From Flavobacteriales bacterium UBA6051 (lineage in GTDB: Bacteria > Bacteroidota > Bacteroidia > Flavobacteriales_D > Crocinitomicaceae): 19,264 nucleotides of DNA. Positions 1 through 6,704 of this stretch are shown here, piece by piece. Positions within the stretch are counted from its first letter, which is position 1; each line of letters begins with the position of its first letter. The translations under genes were made by a program, and so were the position numbers. The notes beneath the pieces are model-generated. The model ran no database searches and was not told the origin of the DNA. It worked only from the letters and a program-made list of their open reading frames with translations. Where the stretch lies: assembly GCA_002427735.1 (NCBI GenBank), contig DIYP01000010.1:1-19264 (forward strand). The letters run 5' to 3'.

Positions 1-996
1 CGCCTTGGAAGATGGAAGAGTTTAGACCCGTTAATGGCGAAGTTTCCGTGGCAATCTCCGTATTGTGCTTTTGATGATAATCCGATTTACTTCATCGATC
101 CCTATGGGTTGAGTGCTACAAATGGTGGAGACGACGATAAAAGGAAAATGCGAGGAAAATCCTCAAAAGTAAAGGGAAAGACTAATGTTCCTGAAAAGAC
201 TTTAGACTTAGAAGAAGTAACGATTAGTGCGAAGAAAGTTGATCAAACTGAGCAATTGGGACTAAATGATATTGACCAGGATGGTTATTACTTAATGGAA
301 AATGGAGATTGGCGGCCAGCTGGTCCTATGGAAACTGGAGCTATGCCGGGAGGAGAAGCTTATTTGTTTATAATGATGGAACAAAGAGTTGTGGCGAGCA
401 TAATAGACAAACAGTTAAGAGGTGATATGGCCGTTGCTCAGGGCAGGTTGGATAGAGCGAGAAACGAGCAATTGGAATGGGAAATGAATAAATTGAATAG
501 TCCGATTGGATTGCTTTATGAAGCATCGCCGCTTTCATCGGGAGTACACGCTACAATTGCTGTAGAAGAAGGAGATGTTGGAACCGCAGCAGGAATACTA
601 ATATTGGAAACTGCTCCGTATACGAAAGTAGGGAAAAAAGTAACGAATGTTATAAGAAGGGCAACACGTTCTAACAAAACGAACCCATACAGACATGTCA
701 AATACAACGGTCTGAAATCAACAGAAAAGGTAGCTTTTAAGGCATTGAGTGCATCAGACGCCCAACACTATTTTTCCAATATCGTAGACAACTATATGGC
801 AACGGCCTATTCATCATCTTTAAAGGGGGGGGATGGAGTATATCGTTCTTTTTATCAAGTATCAGGTTCCCTCAATGGTGCAGATGGTGTATTTGAATGG
901 ATAGTCGAGACGGGAGGATTAGTAACCCATCGAAGGTTTATTCCTGGAGGACGGATTACTGGAACTCCAAATCAAATTCCTAACTTTGGACGGTGA
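1..996 (+). CDS. Rhs-family polymorphic toxin, C-terminal part (5' truncated by window edge), unassigned toxin domain
   Basis: The frame is open from base 1, so this is the tail of a larger Rhs protein; the ATG at 34 is internal. Numbering from that ATG, residues 1-26 are the Rhs core end (PWQSPYCAFDDNP, then IDPYGL), followed by an Asp/Lys-rich linker (GDDDKRK, ~32-50), an EVTISAKK box (~61-68), a hydrophobic pretoxin stretch (~180-210) and a C-terminal domain (~218-320). That domain contains FEWIVETGGLVTHRRFIPGG and ends TG-PNQ. I recognise this ending as toxin-like but cannot name the family; a small RNase of the BECR fold is a guess. The stop overlaps the next gene's GTG (GTGA), which suggests a toxin-immunity pair. 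A run of eight G (825-832) lies inside the toxin domain. The polymorphic-toxin call is firm; the activity is unknown. Confidence 0.85.
   Translation, partial: RLGRWKSLDPLMAKFPWQSPYCAFDDNPIYFIDPYGLSATNGGDDDKRKMRGKSSKVKGKTNVPEKTLDLEEVTISAKKVDQTEQLGLNDIDQDGYYLMENGDWRPAGPMETGAMPGGEAYLFIMMEQRVVASIIDKQLRGDMAVAQGRLDRARNEQLEWEMNKLNSPIGLLYEASPLSSGVHATIAVEEGDVGTAAGILILETAPYTKVGKKVTNVIRRATRSNKTNPYRHVKYNGLKSTEKVAFKALSASDAQHYFSNIVDNYMATAYSSSLKGGDGVYRSFYQVSGSLNGADGVFEWIVETGGLVTHRRFIPGGRITGTPNQIPNFGR
4..84 (+). repeat. Left copy of 81-bp inverted repeat (Rhs core end)
   Basis: This stretch matches the reverse complement of 19184-19264 at 79 of 81 positions. Both differences fall in the LDPL codons (TTA/TTG and CCG/CCA) and are synonymous. 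It encodes LGRWKSLDPLMAKFPWQSPY and then CAFDDNP. The match breaks after base 84, although protein similarity goes on for about 15 more residues. It probably extends beyond the window into the Rhs core. Confidence 0.95.
825..832 (+). repeat. Poly-G tract (G8) within toxin coding sequence
   Basis: Eight consecutive G span codons for Lys264-Gly-Gly-Asp267 (numbering from the ATG at 34), in the middle of the toxin domain. It stands out in AT-rich surroundings. A slip of one base would destroy the C-terminal third of the toxin domain and uncouple the GTGA overlap with the next gene. Whether it varies in nature cannot be told from one sequence. Confidence 0.9.
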
Positions 997-1469
997 TAAA
1001 CTTATTTAAGAAATATGGTTTTAATGGGAGTATAAATACTCTTTCATTTGGACTTAAAAAGCATTTAATATCTCCAATGCATATATTAAATGATTCGTTT
1101 GCTCAAGAGTTTTTGTTGAAATTAGACGATGAACAATTGTTCGAATTGAATGAATCCCAAGCTGACTTGGACAAGTTCATTAATTTACTAAAAGATTTGA
1201 ACGATAAACTATACGACGAACAGGTTGTATCCGATATATGGGCATATATTGTTTTAGCTGAAATTGTTGGCGAGAAAAGTTCAGAAAGGGAAAAATTGGA
1301 CGTAATAGCCGAAATGTGGGCTGTTTTTTCCTATAGAAACGATTGGAAAGAGTTTATTAACTACATGCCGGCTGCAGATCCTCTTGAAACAGGAATTAAT
1401 GTACTTTACCGCAATGTCCTTATGTACTTAGAAAAGGAAAAGGGGAGACTTCAAAGTTTAAAGGTTTAG
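993..1469 (+). CDS. Probable immunity protein, DUF2247-like
   Basis: This 158-residue, Cys-free, acidic, helix-rich soluble protein has no signal peptide. Its GTG start (993) overlaps the TGA of the toxin gene (994-996) in the GTGA arrangement, which usually means translational coupling. The C-terminal segment, with pattern EM-A-FSYRNDWKEFINYMP followed by a final LYRNVLMYLEKE helix, resembles the end of DUF2247 proteins ('adFdYPeem.sFvrYMP'). That family is found beside polymorphic toxins as a presumed immunity protein, and its usual length of about 160 fits. The role, binding and neutralising the adjacent toxin, is inferred mainly from position. A decayed frame follows directly after it. 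Confidence 0.7.
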   Translation: MINLFKKYGFNGSINTLSFGLKKHLISPMHILNDSFAQEFLLKLDDEQLFELNESQADLDKFINLLKDLNDKLYDEQVVSDIWAYIVLAEIVGEKSSEREKLDVIAEMWAVFSYRNDWKEFINYMPAADPLETGINVLYRNVLMYLEKEKGRLQSLKV

Positions 1470-1628
1470 GTATTGATGATAACTACTATAGGTCAGAAGG
1501 GGACACCTTTTGAGCGTGTTATTAATTTAAGGATGACATTGGAAAAGCAAAGCTGGCTTAGACCTGGGGAAGAAAACTACAAGTTCTGAGAAGAAATGTA
1601 CAAATATTTGGCGTCAAAAGGAGATTAG
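1470..1628 (+). pseudogene. Decayed coding remnant downstream of the left immunity gene
   Basis: No intact gene fits this stretch, but it reads as broken coding sequence. One frame gives GIDDNYYRSEGDTF and stops at 1511-1513. The frame starting at 1503 gives PFERVINLRMTLEKQSW then LRPGEENYKF up to a TGA at 1587-1589, and the same frame continues EEMYKYLASKGD to a TAG at 1626-1628. One frameshift and one stop would therefore join about 50 residues of plausible protein. It may be the remains of an older toxin or immunity cassette, or of an extended C-terminus of the upstream gene. I do not recognise the family. Confidence 0.45.
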
Positions 1629-1722
1629 ATTTAGCTTATAAAGAATAATGTTGTAAGACATAAGTCAACCATTTGACACGCACCCTCCCCAATTTTGAGA
1701 ATTATTGTAGCTTAGGTTTCAG
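1629..1722. other. Intergenic stretch before the SGNH hydrolase gene
   Basis: This is AT-rich apart from a C-rich patch near 1680-1690. The box CAATTTTG (1690-1697) differs by one base from the Bacteroidota -7 consensus TAnnTTTG and could serve the gene at 1723, but I see no TTG box at the expected 19-20 base spacing. No RNA gene or terminator hairpin is evident. Confidence 0.3.
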
Positions 1723-3042
1723 ATGAAGACTACGAGTAAGAAACGGCTCAAAATTCTAGGATATAATCTAGGAGTGATCATCCTTTTGTTTAGTTTGATT
1801 GAACTGGGATTCACATATTATTTGAACAACCCTGCCAGTGCTCCTTCATGGTTGCTCCCGTCGCTGAAGACCTATGCGGATGTGGACCGGACAATGATCC
1901 AATTTGATCCCGAATGCAGTCACTACAGTGACGATTTGTTTTATGAACTGAATTCTGGAGAGTTTACTTTTTCCAATAGGGAGTTTAGCAATCCATTTCT
2001 GGTGAATTCGCAAAACTTCAGAGATGATGAACGCTCGCTTGACAACCCCAAAATTGTGGTGTTGGGTGATTCATATGCTATGGGCTGGGGTGTTGATCAA
2101 AACGAGACATTTGCTCAGATCGTTGAAAAAGAATTGGGCCTATTGACTTTGAATACCGGCGTTTCTTCCTATGGAACTGCGCGTGAGTTGCATTCGTTGC
2201 GAAAAGTTAAACTTGACAGTGTTCAGTATATCCTATTGCAGTACTGTTCAAATGATTATAAAGAGAATAAACAGTATTATCTCACCAATGATTCGCTTGC
2301 AGTATCCGGAAATGAAGATTGGAATAAAGAAGTGCAGGATCAGGCTGCGCGAACGGCATATTATCCCTTCAAGCACTTATTACATCTTATTCCGCTTGTG
2401 TATCATGGTGGTCGAATGCCTCTGCCTAAAGCTCAACGATGTCGCGGAAGTGCAACAGTTCAATCTATCAGTGCGGAGAAAGCATTCTTAAACGCACTGA
2501 AAACCAGCAAACATTTGCCCAAAGATGTTCAGATAATCGTCTTTTCCATTGAACCTTTTGGATGCAACAACTTTTTCATTACTGATATCAAAAAGCAATT
2601 GGATAAAGAACTAAACTCCTCGCTCAATGATCAGCTTTCATTTATTGATCTGACTGGTTTAATCACAGATAAAAAGCGATTTATTCTGGATCCTCACCTT
2701 ACGTCAGAAGGACATCGCGCTGTGGCTGACGCCATTGTTCAGCATATAGATGAAATGAAGCTAAAAAGCAAGCAAGAAAAATGGTATTATGACTCAGGTG
2801 CACTTGGTTATGTTTGCGACTATAAGAATGGGCTCAAACATGGAAACTTTGTATGCTATTGGGAAAACGGCAAGGTATCTAGAGAAGCGCATTACAAAAA
2901 TGGTTTACGTCAAGGGGAAGAAATAAACTATACGGCAACCGGTTGGATGTTCGAACGCAAATACTTTGACAAAGATGTTCTCAAAGGCCCACATTTGACT
3001 TATGACAGTCTTGGAACGTTAATCGACAGCATCTATCACTGA
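1723..3042 (+). CDS. Membrane-anchored SGNH/GDSL hydrolase with C-terminal MORN/YwqK-like repeats
   Basis: The 439-residue protein starts with a Lys/Arg-rich cytosolic end and one membrane segment (~11-32, an uncleaved anchor), so the rest should lie in the periplasm. The hydrolase domain (~108-345) shows the SGNH blocks: GDS with nucleophile Ser117, Gly in NTGVSSYG (~145-151), SND with Asn177, and DPHLTSEGH with Asp323 and His325. Such enzymes hydrolyse esters, often acetyl groups on glycans; the substrate here is unknown. From ~353 to the end there are three 'Y-NG---G-----W--NG' units typical of MORN or YwqK antitoxin-like repeats, which usually mediate binding. The fusion is uncommon. A strong hairpin follows the stop. 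It stands alone, with the toxin cassette upstream on the same strand. Confidence 0.82.
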   Translation: MKTTSKKRLKILGYNLGVIILLFSLIELGFTYYLNNPASAPSWLLPSLKTYADVDRTMIQFDPECSHYSDDLFYELNSGEFTFSNREFSNPFLVNSQNFRDDERSLDNPKIVVLGDSYAMGWGVDQNETFAQIVEKELGLLTLNTGVSSYGTARELHSLRKVKLDSVQYILLQYCSNDYKENKQYYLTNDSLAVSGNEDWNKEVQDQAARTAYYPFKHLLHLIPLVYHGGRMPLPKAQRCRGSATVQSISAEKAFLNALKTSKHLPKDVQIIVFSIEPFGCNNFFITDIKKQLDKELNSSLNDQLSFIDLTGLITDKKRFILDPHLTSEGHRAVADAIVQHIDEMKLKSKQEKWYYDSGALGYVCDYKNGLKHGNFVCYWENGKVSREAHYKNGLRQGEEINYTATGWMFERKYFDKDVLKGPHLTYDSLGTLIDSIYH

Positions 3043-3078
3043 CAATCTGAGAAACGACTTTAGACAATAACCTATGAA

Positions 3079-3120
3079 AAAACAAAAAGCCGATTCTACT
3101 GAGAACCGGCTTTTTGTTTC
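3079..3120. terminator. Bidirectional rho-independent terminator
   Basis: Arms AAAAAGCCGATTCT (3084-3097) and AGAACCGGCTTTTT (3102-3115) pair with one A-C mismatch around the loop ACTG. The arms are flanked by an A-run and a T-run, so it can end transcription from both converging genes (1723-3042 on + and 3137-4693 on -). Confidence 0.88.
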
Positions 3121-3136
3121 GCATTTATCTGTATTC

Positions 3137-4693
3137 CTACAGATCGAACTTAATTCCTTGTGCTAAAGGCAAACTGTCCGAATAGTTAATCGTGTTTGTC
3201 TGACGGCGCATGTAGATTTTCCATGCATCTGATCCAGACTCACGACCACCTCCTGTTTCTTTTTCTCCACCAAAGGCTCCACCAATTTCAGCTCCGGATG
3301 TTCCAATGTTCACATTGGCAATTCCACAGTCTGAACCTTGTGCTGACAAGAACGCTTCAGATTCCTTAATGTTATTTGTCATGATTGCTGATGACAACCC
3401 TTGTGGTACGTCATTTTGCATAGCAATCGCATTTTCAACACCTCCTGAGTACTTCATGATGTACAAGATTGGTGCAAATGTTTCGTGTTGTACAATAGCA
3501 AATTCATTCTTCGCTTCAACAATTGCTGGCTTTACGTAACATCCAGACTCGTATCCTTCTCCTGAAAGAACTCCTCCTTCAACAACGATATTTCCACCTT
3601 CTGCAACTGCTTTATCCAATGCTTCATTGTACATGCGCACAGCATCCTCATCGATCAATGGACCAACATGATTGCTTTCGTCCAATGGGTTACCAATCTT
3701 AATTTGCTGATAAGCACCTACTAAAGCATCCTTCACAGTGTCATAAACATCCTCATGGATGATCAAACGACGTGTTGAAGTACAACGCTGTCCACATGTC
3801 CCCACGGCACCAAATACGGCTCCTGGAACGACCATTTTCAAATCAGCGGTTGGCGTGATAATGATTGCATTGTTTCCTCCAAGCTCTAAAAGTGACTTAC
3901 CAAGACGTGCACCGACAGCAGCACCAACTGCTTTACCCATGCGCGTTGATCCAGTGGCAGAAACTAAAGGAACACGCTTGTCATTCGACATCAAAATTCC
4001 TAAATCTGCTCCACCGATTACCAATCCAGATACTCCTTCCGGAACTCCGTTGGCATCAAATACTTCTTTTGTAATTTGCTGACATGCAATTGCTGTAATT
4101 GGCGCCTTCTCAGAAGGTTTCCATACACATGCATCTCCACATACCCACGCAAGTGCTGTATTCCAGTTCCAAACAGCTACCGGGAAGTTAAAGGCTGAGA
4201 TAATTCCAACGATTCCAAGTGGATGGTATTGCTCATACATGCGGTGTCCTGGACGCTCAGAGTGCATTGTTAAACCATGTAACTGACGTGAAAGTCCAAC
4301 TGCAAAGTCACAGATGTCAATCATCTCTTGTACTTCACCAAGACCTTCTTGAAATGATTTCCCCATTTCGTAAGAAACCAACTTACCAAGCGGCTCTTTA
4401 TATTCTCGCAATTTAGTAGCTAACTGGCGAACAACTTCACCTCTTGCAGGCGCCGTCCATTGTCTCCACGCTTTAAAGCCTTCTTGGGCTTTCAATATTA
4501 CTGCTTCGTAATCCACTTCAGTAGCAGCATTTACGCTAGCAATTACTTTTCCGTCAACTGGAGAAATAGATTCTATTTTTTCTCCTCGTGTATTGAACCA
4601 ATGTCCACCTGTTGAGGCACCATTGTTATTTTGCTCGATTCCAAACTGCGAAAGAATTTTTTCAATTCCCAAATCTGTCAGTACTTCAGCCAT
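3137..4693 (-). CDS. ALDH7-family aldehyde dehydrogenase (aminoadipate-semialdehyde/piperideine-6-carboxylate type)
   Basis: The 518-residue cytosolic NAD(P)-dependent aldehyde dehydrogenase has ISAFNFP with catalytic Asn169, WKPSE at the cofactor site (~191-195), ELGGNN with general base Glu270, and GTCGQRCTSTRR with nucleophile Cys304. These sequences are close to antiquitin (ALDH7A1) and bacterial AmaB, which oxidise alpha-aminoadipate semialdehyde in lysine breakdown; oxidation of other aldehydes, as in stress protection, cannot be excluded. Length is normal for the family. The ATG at 4693 is the only sensible start. It lies 37 bases after the aquaporin gene on the same strand and a TAATTTTG box sits between them, so it probably has its own promoter. 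It ends at the shared terminator. Confidence 0.93.
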   Translation of the reverse strand: MAEVLTDLGIEKILSQFGIEQNNNGASTGGHWFNTRGEKIESISPVDGKVIASVNAATEVDYEAVILKAQEGFKAWRQWTAPARGEVVRQLATKLREYKEPLGKLVSYEMGKSFQEGLGEVQEMIDICDFAVGLSRQLHGLTMHSERPGHRMYEQYHPLGIVGIISAFNFPVAVWNWNTALAWVCGDACVWKPSEKAPITAIACQQITKEVFDANGVPEGVSGLVIGGADLGILMSNDKRVPLVSATGSTRMGKAVGAAVGARLGKSLLELGGNNAIIITPTADLKMVVPGAVFGAVGTCGQRCTSTRRLIIHEDVYDTVKDALVGAYQQIKIGNPLDESNHVGPLIDEDAVRMYNEALDKAVAEGGNIVVEGGVLSGEGYESGCYVKPAIVEAKNEFAIVQHETFAPILYIMKYSGGVENAIAMQNDVPQGLSSAIMTNNIKESEAFLSAQGSDCGIANVNIGTSGAEIGGAFGGEKETGGGRESGSDAWKIYMRRQTNTINYSDSLPLAQGIKFDL

Positions 4694-4725
4694 TTAGTTT
4701 CTTGTTAAATTAATTTTTGCTTGCA

Positions 4726-4733
4726 CAAAATTA
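4726..4733 (-). promoter_or_regulatory. Candidate -7 box for the aldehyde dehydrogenase gene
   Basis: On the minus strand this reads TAATTTTG, an exact fit to the Bacteroidota -7 consensus TAnnTTTG, 32 bases upstream of the ATG at 4693. It overlaps the aquaporin stop codon. No clear TTG box lies about 19 bases further upstream, so the call rests on one element. Confidence 0.35.
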
Positions 4734-5387
4734 CGTTAAATTATTTGATTCTGTTCGTTGCCAGTTCCAATAAAGTCCGGCGAAAAGTGCTCCAGCGGTA
4801 GTCGCTACAAGATACAACCACAAATGTTCAGTATGACCAGACACAACAGCTGGAGCCAGACTCCTGAAAGGATTCATACTGGCGTTGCTTATAGGCCCTG
4901 CAAATAAAGCTTCAAGTCCAACCGTCATTCCAATGGCAATCGGTGCAAAATATTGCTCAATTCTCCTTCCCTGTGATGTCAGCAAAATGACGAGCATGAG
5001 TAAAAATGTGAGAATGAATTCCAAGATGCCAGATTGCCAGACCTCGCCCTGTGGAAGTGAAGCTCCTAAAAGTTCGTCTTCCGGGAAAAGTACGCGCAAG
5101 GTCAAACTGGCCAAAAAAGCGCCGATTACCTGAGCAACCAAATAAGGAAATAGTTGACGTTTTGGATGGAGCTTAAGCGCAACGAGTGTCACTGTCACCG
5201 CTGGATTCATATGTGCACCCGAGATTCTTCCATAGGCGAAAATCATAATCATGACCACCAAGCCCCAAGCTGTGGCTACACCAAAATGAGAAATGGCGCC
5301 GTTCGATTCGGTGTTTATCACCATCGCACCTGTTCCACAAAAAATGAGAAAAAAAGTAGCGACGATCTCAGCAACGTAGCGTTTCAT
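4731..5387 (-). CDS. aqpS: MIP-family aquaglyceroporin of the arsenic operon (AqpS-like)
   Basis: The 218-residue integral membrane channel has six expected helices and two half-helix loops. The first loop has HMNPAVT (Asn61-Pro-Ala). The second has ASMNPFRSLAP, so Asn172-Pro-Phe replaces the usual NPA. Aligning by distance to the NPA Asn gives selectivity-filter residues Trp41, Ala160, Ala169 and Arg175, small at the positions that are His in water-only AqpZ, as expected for a pore passing glycerol or As(OH)3. I chose the ATG at 5387 rather than an upstream start at 5414 because it overlaps the arsC stop as ATGA and begins MKRYVAE, normal for the family. An aquaporin replacing the arsenite pump is known from rhizobial ars operons (AqpS); the role here is inferred from context. 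Confidence 0.85.
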   Translation of the reverse strand: MKRYVAEIVATFFLIFCGTGAMVINTESNGAISHFGVATAWGLVVMIMIFAYGRISGAHMNPAVTVTLVALKLHPKRQLFPYLVAQVIGAFLASLTLRVLFPEDELLGASLPQGEVWQSGILEFILTFLLMLVILLTSQGRRIEQYFAPIAIGMTVGLEALFAGPISNASMNPFRSLAPAVVSGHTEHLWLYLVATTAGALFAGLYWNWQRTESNNLT

Positions 5388-5800
5388 AGGAAGGCAGACA
5401 CAAATGACTGACAATAGGTTTTCACCAATTCACGAACTTCGGCGAATTGAGCTTTGATCTCTTCTTCAGTACCTGTTGCCTTTGCCGGATCGGGAAAGTT
5501 TTGATGAAAACGATACGCCTGTGATGGAAAATATGGGCAACGTTCCTTTGCATTATCACACACGGTGATGATATAATCAAAATTGATCGACGCGTATTCG
5601 TCAACATGATTGGAAGTATGATCTGAAATATCAACTCCGTCTGCTTTCATGGTTTCGATAGCTCGTGGATTAACACCGTGCGTTTCAACACCAGCGCTGT
5701 AAACATTCGTTCCTTCTGGAGCAAACTTCTTCAAATAACCATCTGCTATCTGACTTCTGCAACTGTTTCCGGTACAAAGTACCAATACATTCTTTCCCAT
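5384..5800 (-). CDS. arsC: Arsenate reductase ArsC, thioredoxin-linked low-molecular-weight phosphatase type
   Basis: This 138-residue cytosolic enzyme reduces arsenate to arsenite. The P-loop CTGNSCRS has Cys9 and Arg15 in a CX5R arrangement. Cys81 and Cys88 (VCDNAKERCP) complete the three-cysteine relay, one number below Cys10, Cys82 and Cys89 of the staphylococcal pI258 enzyme. The general acid is probably Asp104 in FPDPAKATG. The relay separates it from plain tyrosine phosphatases, which share the fold. I chose the ATG at 5800, one base past the arsI stop and giving MGKNVLVLC, over an in-frame ATG at 5827 that would overlap arsI and add nine residues. The stop overlaps the aquaporin ATG. 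Electron donor thioredoxin is encoded elsewhere. Confidence 0.94.
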   Translation of the reverse strand: MGKNVLVLCTGNSCRSQIADGYLKKFAPEGTNVYSAGVETHGVNPRAIETMKADGVDISDHTSNHVDEYASINFDYIITVCDNAKERCPYFPSQAYRFHQNFPDPAKATGTEEEIKAQFAEVRELVKTYCQSFVSAFL

Positions 5801-5801
5801 C

Positions 5802-6332
5802 TTAACAGCATCCAGAGTTTGGTTCACACTTGGCTTTCTCCTGCAATTCAGAAAGCTTCACTTTTGGTTTTACCACTTTTTCTTCCACTACGGCTTCAGG
5901 CGAGCAGCAAGCTACTGTTTCTTCCATGGCATATTTTGGATCATTGAACTCAGAATCTTCATGGAAATAATATACCTCCCATTGAACGCCATCCGGATCC
6001 GTGACCCAAAATTTGTCCTGAACCGCATAGCAACACGCCGTGCCGATTTCTTCCAGCGTCACAATTCCCTGTTGACGAGCAACGTCAAGTTTGGCTTCCA
6101 TTTCTTCTTTTGAACCTACTTGAAAACCAAGGTGTCCAAAGTTTCCTTGAACACGCTCGGAATTTTCCACGAAGGAAATAATCAAACCAGGATTGGTTAG
6201 TTCATACTTGGCATATCCCTTTTTAACCTTCGAAGCCGGCTGGCCGAAAAAGGTAGAGTAAAAATTAACCGTTGAGGCTATGTCACTGACATAAAGTGAC
6301 ACGTGCATTCTAGGAAATAAAGTTTCTTCCAT
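5802..6332 (-). CDS. arsI: ArsI-like C-As lyase (VOC/glyoxalase superfamily, ArsI/CadI type) with Cys-rich tail
   Basis: The 176-residue single-domain VOC protein has a presumed Fe(II) triad His10 (MHVSLYV), His67 (GHLGF) and Glu119 (WEVYY). The vicinal pair Cys100-Cys101 in TACCYAVQDKFWVTDPDG is the trivalent organoarsenical site in known ArsI enzymes, which cleave methylarsenite to arsenite with oxygen. The name CadI is used for the same family. Residues ~138-176 form an extra tail with Cys142, Cys143, Cys169, Cys175 and Cys176, ending in CC. The ATG at 6332 follows the arsR stop by 11 bases and puts the first His at residue 10; the longer start at 6365 would overlap arsR. Its place between arsR and arsC supports an arsenic role. 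Confidence 0.88.
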   Translation of the reverse strand: MEETLFPRMHVSLYVSDIASTVNFYSTFFGQPASKVKKGYAKYELTNPGLIISFVENSERVQGNFGHLGFQVGSKEEMEAKLDVARQQGIVTLEEIGTACCYAVQDKFWVTDPDGVQWEVYYFHEDSEFNDPKYAMEETVACCSPEAVVEEKVVKPKVKLSELQEKAKCEPNSGCC

Positions 6333-6343
6333 TGTTGATGTTA

Positions 6344-6673
6344 TTAGCAGCAATCGCTTTCGCAATTAGCCGATTTGAATAAAAGTGTTAGTTCATTATT
6401 GAGCATATTCCATTTCTCAGGATTAATGCAATAGCACATGCTTGTTCCTTCAATTGTTCCCTGTATCAACCCAACAGACTTTAACTCTTTGAGATGCTGT
6501 GAGATAGTGGATTGTGCCAGGCCAATTTCTGTCACTAAATCGCCACAGATGCACGTTTTAGACTGAATAATCGATTCGATTATTGCAATGCGTGCAGGAT
6601 GACCTAAGACTTTGATCATCTTTGCTAGTTCAACCTGTCGGTCCGTATATTGCGCAGTTTTTGTTAATCCCAT
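6344..6673 (-). CDS. arsR: ArsR/SmtB-family arsenic-responsive repressor
   Basis: The 109-residue winged-helix repressor has a DNA-reading helix at ~51-68 (LAQSTISQHLKELKSVGLI). The Cys41-x-Cys43 pair in TCICGDLV matches the ELCVCDL sensor site of ArsR, where arsenite binding releases DNA. More cysteines lie at 80, 82, 104, 108 and 109, and the protein ends ESDCC. I chose the ATG at 6673 because the upstream in-frame ATG at 6694 falls inside the palindromic operator. It heads a tight operon with arsI, arsC and the aquaporin gene, so it should repress itself and them. The antiporter gene diverges from the same 125-base region and might share control. Confidence 0.93.
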   Translation of the reverse strand: MGLTKTAQYTDRQVELAKMIKVLGHPARIAIIESIIQSKTCICGDLVTEIGLAQSTISQHLKELKSVGLIQGTIEGTSMCYCINPEKWNMLNNELTLLFKSANCESDCC

Positions 6674-6686
6674 TTGTAAATTGCTA

Positions 6687-6704
6687 TATCGCAATATTAC
6701 GATA
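6687..6704. promoter_or_regulatory. Probable ArsR operator (18-bp imperfect palindrome)
   Basis: TATCGCAATATTACGATA is a palindrome of two 9-base arms with one mismatched pair. It starts 14 bases upstream of the arsR ATG and overlaps the candidate -7 box, a normal place for an autorepressor site. A second short inverted repeat (ATTGC-N6-GCAAT, 6680-6695) overlaps it. Confidence 0.65.

Noticed and set aside
3306..4416. Several open frames of 65-107 codons on the plus strand inside the aldehyde dehydrogenase region
   Set aside because: They run antisense to a well-conserved gene, have no recognisable domains and reflect codon use of the real gene.
5384..5800. Low-molecular-weight protein tyrosine phosphatase instead of arsenate reductase
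   Set aside because: The Cys81/Cys88 pair, matching the pI258 ArsC relay, and the ars operon context favour arsenate reduction.
6674..6694. Longer arsR start at 6694
   Set aside because: That ATG lies inside the palindromic operator and adds seven residues not typical of the family; 6673 fits better.
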